From: Sphingorhabdus profundilacus
GTDB taxonomy: Bacteria > Pseudomonadota > Alphaproteobacteria > Sphingomonadales > Sphingomonadaceae
DNA length: 64,000 nt
Assembly: GCF_009769755.1 (NCBI RefSeq)
Contig: NZ_SDWJ01000001.1
Location: 124,001-188,000, forward strand
Reading direction: 5' to 3'
Shown: piece by piece, positions 26,794-34,588 of the stretch
How the letters are laid out: each line of letters opens with the position of its first letter
Position numbering within the stretch: the stretch's first letter is position 1
The notes under the pieces: model-generated
The model's input: the letters and a program-made list of their open reading frames with translations, nothing else
What the model was told of the DNA's origin: nothing
Database searches by the model: none
Position numbers and translations under genes: made by a program

Positions 26794-26807
26794 TGTGAAC
26801 GTTATCA
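26794..26807. promoter_or_regulatory. LacI-type operator 3 (GH3/transporter operon)
   Basis: TGTGAACGTTATCA matches the two sites at 16284 and 16306 in the first eight bases and in the dyad core. It lies just upstream of the GH3 start, as expected for repression of the GH3-transporter operon. Confidence 0.72.
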
Positions 26808-26960
26808 TTATGCATCTGACTACATCAACCTGAATGGAAATCAAGGGCCAACGCACGGCCGTCCCATAATTGCGGGTTGTGTCAGTTTATTTGGCAGGAG
26901 GAATATGGAAAAAGGAAAAAGAAAGTCACCCAATACTTTACCGTCGCGGGCCTTATTTCA

Positions 26961-27785
26961 TCATTCGTTTTGCATGGAAACTTCTCTACATCGGGTTTCG
27001 ATCTGTCCGAACAGCCATCTTCGGGAGGCGTTATCCGCAAAGCTGTGGGATGCGCTGTCATACTGTTTCAGGCAAATATCTGACCTCGCCTTTGCCAAGG
27101 TAAACAGGGTGCTTTGCCATACACCCATAAACGCCATTGCTGTCCTATCTTTCCGCGCAATAAATATGCTTGCCGGGACCTCGGACCGTGCCAAAGCCTT
27201 CGCCAAATCTGCGGCCAATTTGGAAGGCTGCTGCTTTTGTGCGGCCGATGCCAAGCCACTGGCCAGTTTACGCAAATCAATTTTTCCAGTCAGCAAATCC
27301 ATCATGCTGCGTGGATTTTTTAGTCTTGCCCAGTAACGGGCGCGAATGGCGTCCGCATTAGGGGAGGGTGGTTGTTCGGTGTCGCCGGACGGAGCATCAA
27401 TAGTCCATGGGTTTGCAAGAATCAGGGCATCAATTGGAAATTTATGGTGGAATAGAACCAAAGCGCTCGCCGCATCACAATTGCCAAAAGCAATGATCCG
27501 CTCGATCTGGGGTGCGGCTGTGCGGAACGCAGCGACGGCCGCCGCAATGTCATCGGCGCTGTTTTCAAAACCGGTGTTCACGCCCTCGCTTTCGCCTATA
27601 CCGCGTCGGTCAAAGCGAAAGACTGGATATCCCAGTGCAGCAAAATGTGCCGCCATTGCCGCTTGCCCGCCAAAGGTACCGCTGCGAATTTCATTACCGC
27701 CGCTGATGATGATGATGCCGGTTTGCAGGTCGCCCTGGTCGAGCGTGCCGACGAGCAAGTCGTCGCCGCATGCGAATGAAGTCAT
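26961..27785 (-). CDS. exosortase A system-associated hydrolase 1
   Basis: A 274-residue alpha/beta hydrolase resembling the hydr1 family that accompanies XrtA exopolysaccharide loci. Visible segments are IIISGGNEIRSGTFGGQ, FRFDRRGIGESEG and a GNCDAASAL elbow with Cys or Asp where a Ser would be expected. The start at 27785 overlaps the hydrolase 2 stop by four bases (ATGA), showing translational coupling. Its substrate is unknown. Confidence 0.82.
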   Translation of the reverse strand: MTSFACGDDLLVGTLDQGDLQTGIIIISGGNEIRSGTFGGQAAMAAHFAALGYPVFRFDRRGIGESEGVNTGFENSADDIAAAVAAFRTAAPQIERIIAFGNCDAASALVLFHHKFPIDALILANPWTIDAPSGDTEQPPSPNADAIRARYWARLKNPRSMMDLLTGKIDLRKLASGLASAAQKQQPSKLAADLAKALARSEVPASIFIARKDRTAMAFMGVWQSTLFTLAKARSDICLKQYDSASHSFADNASRRWLFGQIETRCREVSMQNE

Positions 27786-28471
27786 TTGGCGCATGTGGCA
27801 CTCCACACATCCAGTCTGTGCGCCAATGCCAGGGACATTCGCGCGTCATCTTGCGGTTCAGTCCGCAACCACAAGGGCGACCCATCGATTTCGGCGTGCA
27901 TAATCTGCTGAAACCGGCAGTGTTCGGACGGGATGGCGTCTTGCAAAGATTGCACCATCTCAAGGCTGAGATTATATCCCGAAAGCTCCAGAAAACCTGA
28001 TTTTGCAGATGCCATCAAACTGTCGATTGTTGCGGTGATGCCAGCTTCCTTTTCGGCTACCAATCGGCTCCGCAGCATCGTTTTTAACAAGCTCGCGCCT
28101 TTGACAGGGGCAAGCCGCAATATCGGTATGTCTGCGACATCATCGATCAAGGTGCCGCCGCGGACAGATGCGATGTGGGTTGGCTTTAACTGGGTAGTGG
28201 CGTCGTTAACGGCAAGTCGCCAATCGCTGATGCATTGTTTCGAAATATCGGCCAAGCTTTCATTGCATCCCGGCAGATCGGGCAGCAGTGACCCTATGCC
28301 TAGGTCCGCCAATGCCCGCATTGTTTCAACCAACATCCGGCGCGTGCGATTCATCTCGTCAAATAGCGGCGGTATGATGATGATCGTCCGGGCAGCGTCA
28401 CGTGTACCAAAGCGCAGGCAATGTTCGTGCTGTCCGTTAACGTCATAAGTCAGATATTCAGTCCGGGTCAC
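27782..28471 (-). CDS. exosortase A system-associated hydrolase 2
   Basis: A 229-residue alpha/beta-hydrolase-like protein, somewhat short for the hydr2 family. The characteristic IIPPLFDEMNRTRRM segment is near residue 35 and a SVRGGTLI segment occupies the usual nucleophile elbow, where Ser is not evident. It overlaps the ACP gene upstream and hydrolase 1 downstream by four bases each, so it forms part of a tightly coupled operon. Confidence 0.75.
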   Translation of the reverse strand: MTRTEYLTYDVNGQHEHCLRFGTRDAARTIIIIPPLFDEMNRTRRMLVETMRALADLGIGSLLPDLPGCNESLADISKQCISDWRLAVNDATTQLKPTHIASVRGGTLIDDVADIPILRLAPVKGASLLKTMLRSRLVAEKEAGITATIDSLMASAKSGFLELSGYNLSLEMVQSLQDAIPSEHCRFQQIMHAEIDGSPLWLRTEPQDDARMSLALAHRLDVWSATCAK

Positions 28472-28740
28472 TCTTCGACCTTGGACGATGCGAATGCGAT
28501 AAGGCTACCCAAAGTTGCAAAGATATCGCCATCGACGTCGCCATCATCGATCATGATATCCAGCCGGTCTTCCATTTCGGTCAATAGACCGGCAACAGCC
28601 ATGGAATCCAGCTCCGGCAACGCGCCAAATAACTCGGTGTCGTCATCCATCGCTGCAACCTGCCGCGCTGATAGGCCGAGTACATCAGTTAAAATTGCAC
28701 GGACGGTCTCTTGCGTGTTTATGGACATTCCATTCTCCAT
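28468..28740 (-). CDS. acyl carrier protein of the XrtA-associated cluster
   Basis: A 90-residue acidic carrier with the phosphopantetheine site Ser in LPELDSMAVAGLL. It differs clearly from AcpP at 5460-5693. Together with the nearby acyl-CoA ligase and PLP decarboxylase it suggests acyl or amino-acyl activation for a secondary product or polysaccharide modification. It lies directly after the FemAB gene with no gap. Confidence 0.88.
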   Translation of the reverse strand: MENGMSINTQETVRAILTDVLGLSARQVAAMDDDTELFGALPELDSMAVAGLLTEMEDRLDIMIDDGDVDGDIFATLGSLIAFASSKVEE

Positions 28741-29787
28741 TTATGCGGCATTGCGGCGCATTTGGCGCAAATGCAGGCGGGCAATCAATGGCCAGTTGGC
28801 AAGTGATCTGGGCCAGTACATGTCCAGCCTGTATCGCGGACGAACCGCATCCATCCAGTCCTGTTTATAGGCGTCGCTGCCAGTGCCAAAATCAATTTCA
28901 TCCACTTTGTCGCGCTCAATCACATGCCGGAACAAGGCGGCCGAAAGCAAGGTTCCCGGCGAGGCGTCCAGATGTCTTTCGTCATGGGCAAGTTTATGGA
29001 TCAACGCGATGCCATTTTCGACCGTCCAGAACTGGGCAGCAACGGGCTGGCCATCAATATATGCAAGTCCCAGCCGTAGAGTCCCCGATCCACTTTCATG
29101 CTGCGCCAATTGCTTTAGAAATTCGGGGCTGCCTTCCTGCGGCTTCCAGCTGCGGACGTAGACTTTTTCATAATCCTGCCAGCCTGTTTCAGAAAATTCG
29201 GTTTCGATCCGGATCGAAACGGTATTTTTCTTGGCCTTTCGCTTTACGGTGTTTTTCAATTGCCCGGGTCGGCTATCCCAATATTGTGCGAATGTCCGGC
29301 CATGAAGACGTAAATAGTGGTTCTCGTCGCATGCGGTCACATCCACGACCCAGCCTGCGTCTTTGAATGCCGCTGCAATCTTGCTGGCGGATCCATCTTC
29401 GTCCGGGACCGGGGCCAAGGTCAGGCGGCGGGTGCGCTGGCGTGCGGTATCGGCCAGTTGTCGCAACAATGACTGGCGTTGTTCTTCGCTATGAATGCTG
29501 CTGTAAATCGGGCGCCATGTAAAATTATACCAATTGGCGAGCGCTACATGATGGCCGCTTGCCTGACGCATCAACGGCAGCCATGCGTCGGCATCGCCAA
29601 TCTGCGCCCTTAACAAAAGGGGCGGCTTATCGTGCAGCGCGATACGGTGCAACGGGCCGATCCAGGCCAGCCGGTCGAACAGGCAAGCCTGCCGTTCCCG
29701 GTCCATCCCTCCGCGTGCCGCCGCCTGCACGGTCAGGAAATTATCGTGATATTCACCTTTTACCGGCAAATATGTTACCCCTGACAT
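28741..29787 (-). CDS. FemAB family protein, XrtA/PEP-CTERM associated
   Basis: A 348-residue GNAT-fold acyltransferase of the FemAB type, with the C-terminal LAYIDGQPVAAQFWTV and GTGSDAYKQDWMD segments. Such proteins accompany exosortase A loci and may transfer aminoacyl groups. The ATG at 29787 is chosen over the open frame from 29853, which would overlap the divergent ligase gene. Only 30 bp separate it from that gene. Confidence 0.82.
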   Translation of the reverse strand: MSGVTYLPVKGEYHDNFLTVQAAARGGMDRERQACLFDRLAWIGPLHRIALHDKPPLLLRAQIGDADAWLPLMRQASGHHVALANWYNFTWRPIYSSIHSEEQRQSLLRQLADTARQRTRRLTLAPVPDEDGSASKIAAAFKDAGWVVDVTACDENHYLRLHGRTFAQYWDSRPGQLKNTVKRKAKKNTVSIRIETEFSETGWQDYEKVYVRSWKPQEGSPEFLKQLAQHESGSGTLRLGLAYIDGQPVAAQFWTVENGIALIHKLAHDERHLDASPGTLLSAALFRHVIERDKVDEIDFGTGSDAYKQDWMDAVRPRYRLDMYWPRSLANWPLIARLHLRQMRRNAA

Positions 29788-29817
29788 GCTCCATAAACTC
29801 CAATCGAATATGACCCC

Positions 29818-31338
29818 ATGATAACCGACCTGCCAGCGTTCCCGCTCGACCACTTGCCCTTATTTGGCCAAGCAGATGCGCCTGCGCTCGTCATCCGTGA
29901 CAGGGTGTATAGTTATAAGGAGTTAAATCTCCGTATCGGTCGGCTGGCGGCCTGGTTAATGAGGGCAGGGCTAGCACCGGGTGATCGGGTGGCAAGTTGG
30001 CTCGGTAAAAACGAGATTGCCTGTCTGATGCCCCTTGCGTCGGTGCGCGCGTCGCTGGTTCATGTGCCGGTGAATCCACTTTTGAAAGCGGCACAGGTTT
30101 CTCATATCCTGACCGACAGCGGCGCGCAGCTATTGGTCACTAACGCAGGGCGGGGCGCGACATTAGAACCGCTGGCGCAAAACAAGTCGGGCTTAATTGG
30201 CTTTACAGACGAAAAAGAGGTTCAGGCCATCATCGATGACCCGAACGCCCCAGTTTTGCAGCCGCTGCCGGCCGAAACGGATCTCGATAGCCTGGCAGCT
30301 ATCTTGTATACCAGCGGCTCGACCGGCCACCCCAAAGGCGTGATGCTTTCACACGCAAACCTTGCATTGGGTGCCGTCAGTGTGGCGCAGTATCTCAAGC
30401 TCTTACCTGATGACAAAACCCTCGCGGTTTTGCCTCTAAGTTTCGATTATGGCCAGAACCAGTTGTTGTCGACATGGCGCGCGGGGGGGTGTGTCGTACC
30501 TCTGGACTATTTGACCGCGCGTGACGTCATAAAGGCGTGCGCGAAACATCGCGTCACCACCCTTGCAGCAGTACCGCCGCTTTGGGTGCAATTGATCGAA
30601 CAGAATTGGCCGGAGGACGCCGTCCGGAATATGCGCCGCGTCACAAATTCCGGCGGCGCTCTGACACCCAGCCTTGTAAAAATGCTGCGCAGCATTTTTC
30701 GCGGCGGGACAGATATTATTGCGATGTATGGCCTGACCGAGGCGTTTCGCTCCACCTATCTTGACCCTGAACTGATCGATGAAAATCCGACAAGCATGGG
30801 CAAAGCCATTCCGTTTGCTGAGATCATGGTGGTGACCGCAGAGGGATTGGACGCCGCGCCGGGGGAAGCCGGTGAGTTGGTCCATGCGGGTCCGTTGGTT
30901 GCCAGGGGATATTGGCAGGACAGTGCCCGGACCGCCGAACGATTCAAAGCTGCACCGGCCTTTTCCGATTATGGCGGCTTGGCGGTCTGGTCAGGTGATA
31001 CTGTCACGCGGGACACGGATGGGCTGCTTTATTTTGTCGGGCGTGACGATGCGATGATTAAAACAAACGGCAACCGCGTGTCGCCCACCGAGATTGAGGA
31101 AGCGGCGGTCGAGAGCGGACTGGTCGCCGAAGCCTGCGCTCTTGGCCGCAAGGATGACTGGCTCGGTGCAGCGATTATCTTGTTTGTGCGCGGCAGCGGT
31201 GACGATGCCGGGCTAAAAGCGTATTTGAAGACGAAGCTCCCCAACTTCATGCAACCGGCTGAAGTGGTGTGGCTGGAGTCATTTCCGAAAAATGCCAATG
31301 GCAAACTGGACCGGACGACTTTGGCCCAAAATTTTTAG
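29818..31338 (+). CDS. acyl-CoA ligase (AMP-forming), exosortase A associated
   Basis: A 506-residue ANL-superfamily enzyme that should adenylate a carboxylic acid. The P-loop-like LYTSGSTGHPKGVMLSH lies near residue 163, the adenylate motif MYGLTEAF near 303, and the C-terminal hinge with GRDDAMIKTNGNRVSP follows. The final NANGKLDR holds the catalytic Lys. It is the first gene of a plus-strand pair with the decarboxylase, divergent from FemAB-ACP-hydrolases. Confidence 0.88.
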   Translation: MITDLPAFPLDHLPLFGQADAPALVIRDRVYSYKELNLRIGRLAAWLMRAGLAPGDRVASWLGKNEIACLMPLASVRASLVHVPVNPLLKAAQVSHILTDSGAQLLVTNAGRGATLEPLAQNKSGLIGFTDEKEVQAIIDDPNAPVLQPLPAETDLDSLAAILYTSGSTGHPKGVMLSHANLALGAVSVAQYLKLLPDDKTLAVLPLSFDYGQNQLLSTWRAGGCVVPLDYLTARDVIKACAKHRVTTLAAVPPLWVQLIEQNWPEDAVRNMRRVTNSGGALTPSLVKMLRSIFRGGTDIIAMYGLTEAFRSTYLDPELIDENPTSMGKAIPFAEIMVVTAEGLDAAPGEAGELVHAGPLVARGYWQDSARTAERFKAAPAFSDYGGLAVWSGDTVTRDTDGLLYFVGRDDAMIKTNGNRVSPTEIEEAAVESGLVAEACALGRKDDWLGAAIILFVRGSGDDAGLKAYLKTKLPNFMQPAEVVWLESFPKNANGKLDRTTLAQNF

Positions 31339-31409
31339 CGCGCGGTATGCACCGCATCCTAGCGCGGCATTTATCGAAACTTTACGCCTGATATTTATAT
31401 CCGACAACG

Positions 31410-32636
31410 ATGAAAGCGACGGGACCCATTCCAGCGGGCTATGACAGCATCGATGGTGAACTTGCGATTGGCGGGGTGCCTGCGTCTGCCCTGGCTTCTA
31501 AAGTGGGCGACACGCCGTTATTTGTTTATTCGTCGGACCATATTCAGGCGCGGATTACGGAGTTGCGCGCCGCGATGCCGAAGCGTTTGGCGTTGCATTA
31601 TGCCATGAAGGGAAACCCCTATCCGCCCATACTTGCCCTAATGAATGGGCTTGTCGACGGGTTCGATGTTGCTTCAGGCGGGGAGCTTGAACTGGCTGTT
31701 GCGGCAGGTGTCGATCCGGCGCGGATTAGTTTTGCCGGCCCTGGCAAGCGCGACCGGGAGCTTGAACGCGCGATTTTGCTGGGCATCACACTTAATTGCG
31801 AAAGTGAAGGCGAAGTGACGCGTGCGCTCACAATCGGCGCAAGGCTCGCAAAAACACCGCAGCTTGCCGTTCGTGTAAACCCCAGCTTCGACCTCAAAGG
31901 TTCGGGCATGAAAATGGGGGGTGGGGCAAAGCAGTTTGGCGTCGATGCAGAGCGCGTACCTGCTCTTGTCAAACGCATCATCGCCGCTGGTGCAAAATGG
32001 CAGGGTTTTCACATCTACGCAGGCAGTCAGGCTCTTTCAGCCGATGCCATCATCGCCATGCAGGCGCAGACGCTGGCTCTTGTAGCCGAGCTTACTGAAG
32101 CTATCGGTACGTCACCGCCTAAGGTCAATTTGGGCGGCGGCTTTGGTATTCCCTATTTTCCCGGTGATGCGCCCCTCGACATTCATGCTGTTGGATTGGC
32201 ACTCAACGCAAGCTTAAATGCCTTGCCCGACGCTCTTGCCGGATCAGATTTCTGCATAGAGCTAGGTCGCTTTCTGGTAGGCGAAGCAGGCGTGTATCTG
32301 ACTCGCATCATTGATCGAAAAATCAGCCATGGCGAAACTTTCCTCGTCACCGATGGCGGGTTACACCACCAGTTGGCAGCGAGCGGCAATTTCGGCACGG
32401 TCATCCGGCGCAATTATCCGGTGGCCATTGCAACCCGCTATGGTGCCGAACCGACGGAGGTTGCGACCATCGTTGGATGCCTTTGCACCCCGCTGGATAA
32501 ACTATCCGACAGCGCCCATCTGCCGCGCGCCGAAGTCGGCGATCTGGTCGCTATTTTTTGCGCGGGAGCCTATGGGGCGAGCGCGAGCCCGGCAAATTTC
32601 CTGGGCCAAGGGCCAGCGACGGAATTACTGGTTTAG
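31410..32636 (+). CDS. PLP-dependent decarboxylase, exosortase A associated
   Basis: A 408-residue fold-III PLP enzyme related to diaminopimelate and ornithine decarboxylases. Lys67 in HYAMKGNPYP is the Schiff-base residue; HIYAGSQAL, NLGGGFGIPY and GCLCTPLDKL are other family landmarks. Members of this subgroup accompany XrtA loci and their substrate is not known. The 3' end overlaps the convergent zinc-finger gene by 12 bp. Confidence 0.87.
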   Translation: MKATGPIPAGYDSIDGELAIGGVPASALASKVGDTPLFVYSSDHIQARITELRAAMPKRLALHYAMKGNPYPPILALMNGLVDGFDVASGGELELAVAAGVDPARISFAGPGKRDRELERAILLGITLNCESEGEVTRALTIGARLAKTPQLAVRVNPSFDLKGSGMKMGGGAKQFGVDAERVPALVKRIIAAGAKWQGFHIYAGSQALSADAIIAMQAQTLALVAELTEAIGTSPPKVNLGGGFGIPYFPGDAPLDIHAVGLALNASLNALPDALAGSDFCIELGRFLVGEAGVYLTRIIDRKISHGETFLVTDGGLHHQLAASGNFGTVIRRNYPVAIATRYGAEPTEVATIVGCLCTPLDKLSDSAHLPRAEVGDLVAIFCAGAYGASASPANFLGQGPATELLV

Positions 32637-32822
32637 ACCGTTATCCGCCGGTCCGCCGATCAGGACATAATGTCGGTCGCAATAGCCGCAATCGACATAG
32701 CCTTTGTCGTCGATTTGTAACCAGACACGGGGATGGCCGAGTGCGGCTGGAATATCGCCGCTGCCATCGCATGCTATGCGGGTTTCACGGACGCGGATGG
32801 TTTCGGGCTGAAAATTGCTCAT
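32625..32822 (-). CDS. zinc-finger protein, zf-CHCC type
   Basis: A 65-residue protein with a CHCC zinc-ribbon: Cys19, His in ALGHPRVWL, and Cys-X2-Cys in DCGYCDRHY. It is homologous to the mitochondrial complex I accessory subunit NDUFS6, and alphaproteobacterial versions are probably linked to NADH dehydrogenase. It is convergent with the decarboxylase gene. Confidence 0.85.
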   Translation of the reverse strand: MSNFQPETIRVRETRIACDGSGDIPAALGHPRVWLQIDDKGYVDCGYCDRHYVLIGGPADNGLNQ

Positions 32823-32861
32823 TCGCGGCGCTTAGCAAAAGCGCGCTACGGCTGCAACGGC

Positions 32862-33422
32862 TCAGAAATAGTTGAGTGTAATTGACCAGTTGCCGGTATA
32901 TTTGCCCGGTGCCTGATTAGCACCCACTTCCAATGTCGCGCCGATCGGGAAGGTGAAGATGCCATTTGCTGCGGCGATCCGGAATCGAAGCGGTGCAGTT
33001 GTCAGGACGGCGGTCGGTGTGCTGCCGATCACAAAAGTCCGTACCCGCATCGGCGCGCCGGGACCCGTAATCAGGATGCTATTGGCACCCAGAGATATGT
33101 CGACGCGCTGGTTAAAATTACCCTGTCCGGAAAAAGTGGCTGTGCTTTGGCCGCCACCGACTAGCACGATGCCATTGTTGGCGGTCCGCGTTCCGGTAGG
33201 TGCCATGACGACCGTGCCCGCTAATGTGCCGGGAATGAGGGAGCCAAAATCCAGATTATCATCGATGACAAAAGATAACGGGCGGACAACGGTAATTTCC
33301 GCATTGGCCGGTTCTGTTTCGGCCAATGCGGGGCTAGCGCCCGAAATCGCACAGACGGCAGCGACCGCCATGCCCAGTTTGGCCGGATATTTATAAGATG
33401 CCCCACACATGTTGCTCGGCAT
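32862..33422 (-). CDS. DUF4402 domain secreted protein
   Basis: A 186-residue exported protein with a signal peptide ending near PALAET and a beta-rich DUF4402 domain. Landmarks are ITVVRPLSF, LDFGSLIPG and the C-terminal GKYTGNWSITLNYF. The family is cell-surface or secreted and without a known function. The start could be the ATG four codons later. A fragment of a second copy lies just upstream at 33477-33545. Confidence 0.83.
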   Translation of the reverse strand: MPSNMCGASYKYPAKLGMAVAAVCAISGASPALAETEPANAEITVVRPLSFVIDDNLDFGSLIPGTLAGTVVMAPTGTRTANNGIVLVGGGQSTATFSGQGNFNQRVDISLGANSILITGPGAPMRVRTFVIGSTPTAVLTTAPLRFRIAAANGIFTFPIGATLEVGANQAPGKYTGNWSITLNYF

Positions 33423-33476
33423 AAGGCAACAACAGTAAAGATATTCTAAAAAATCAGGTCTTGATCCACGGCTTTT

Positions 33477-33545
33477 TCAGAGGAAATTGACCGTAACGGT
33501 AAAATTGCCTTGATACGCCCCGCCTATGGCCAAAAACCGGCCGAA
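33477..33545 (-). pseudogene. C-terminal remnant of a second DUF4402 gene
   Basis: On the minus strand the last codons before a TGA at 33479-33477 read GGAYQGNFTVTVNFL, which closely parallels the C-terminus of the adjacent DUF4402 protein (APGKYTGNWSITLNYF). Upstream of about 33545 the frame no longer resembles the family. This is best read as the tail of a deleted duplicate. It was found by translating the gap and is too short for gene callers. Confidence 0.6.
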
Positions 33546-33670
33546 ACAATCGATCCACCCCTTCGATATAATCCGCCGCTATACTGATTTGGTATGCAAA
33601 ATGGGTGAATGGACCCTTATCCATGTTTCGCACGATTGCACCCGTGTCACGGCTTCGCTATCGCTGGTGC

Positions 33671-34588
33671 ATGTCTGATAAAGCAATAACCATTCAAAAC
33701 CTCTCCAAAAAATATGCAGGCGGCAAGCAGGCGCTGGAAGATGTCAGTTTTGACGTAGCTCAGGGGTCCATTTTCGGGCTGCTCGGGCCGAACGGTGCGG
33801 GCAAATCGACGCTGATCAATATCTTGGCTGGTCTTGTGATGAAGACATCCGGATCGGCATCGATCTGGGGATTCGATATTGACGTTAACCCCCGTAACGC
33901 AAAAGCCTCGATCGGGATCGTACCACAGGAGATCATGTTCGATCCCTTCTTCACGCCCAAAGAGGCGCTGGAATTGCAGGCAGGGCTTTATGGCGTGCCA
34001 AAGGCAAAGCGCAAGACCATGGAATTGCTGCGCGCTGTCCGGCTAGAGGATAAGGCAGATGCCTACGCCCGCACGCTTTCGGGCGGCATGAAGCGGCGGT
34101 TGTTGGTAGCCAAGGCAATGGTGCATGCCCCGCCCGTGATCGTACTGGATGAGCCCACCGCCGGCGTCGACATCGAATTGCGGCAGCAACTATGGGATTA
34201 TGTGGTCAAGTTGAACCGCGAAGGCGTGACGGTTGTTCTGACCACCCACTATCTGGAAGAAGCCGAACAGCTGTGCGACCGGATTGCGATCATCAACCAT
34301 GGCAAGCTGATTGCCAACAAACCGACCAGGGAACTGGTCGGGATGGCGCGGGAAAAAGCGGTTGTCCTGACCCTTGACCGGGATGTGACCGAGGCGCCAA
34401 AGCATGCGGCCTTCGAAAAATCGGAACTGGTTGCCGACCGGACCGTGGAAATCACCTATAACAAGGATCGCATGAACGCAGGCGAGGTCCTGGCCGCCAT
34501 GCAGGGGCTTGGCCTTGGCATTGTGGATGTGACCACGAAGGAAGCAGATCTGGAAGATGTGTTCCTGCGGTTGACCAGTAGCACGTGA
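33671..34588 (+). CDS. ABC-2 type transporter ATP-binding protein
   Basis: A 305-residue ABC ATPase with Walker A GPNGAGKST, signature LSGGMKRRL, Walker B VIVLDEPTAG and the switch His in TTHYLEEAE. It has a C-terminal extension typical of drug/polysaccharide-export ATPases. No permease gene is adjacent: nadB overlaps its stop codon (TGATG). The ATG at 33671 is preferred to 33605 because the homology starts there, but no good ribosome-binding site was seen. Confidence 0.88.
   Translation: MSDKAITIQNLSKKYAGGKQALEDVSFDVAQGSIFGLLGPNGAGKSTLINILAGLVMKTSGSASIWGFDIDVNPRNAKASIGIVPQEIMFDPFFTPKEALELQAGLYGVPKAKRKTMELLRAVRLEDKADAYARTLSGGMKRRLLVAKAMVHAPPVIVLDEPTAGVDIELRQQLWDYVVKLNREGVTVVLTTHYLEEAEQLCDRIAIINHGKLIANKPTRELVGMAREKAVVLTLDRDVTEAPKHAAFEKSELVADRTVEITYNKDRMNAGEVLAAMQGLGLGIVDVTTKEADLEDVFLRLTSST

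Noticed and set aside
26776-27336. 186-residue plus-strand frame between GH3 and hydrolase 1
   Set aside because: Runs from the GH3 promoter antisense into the hydrolase; composition is not protein-like.
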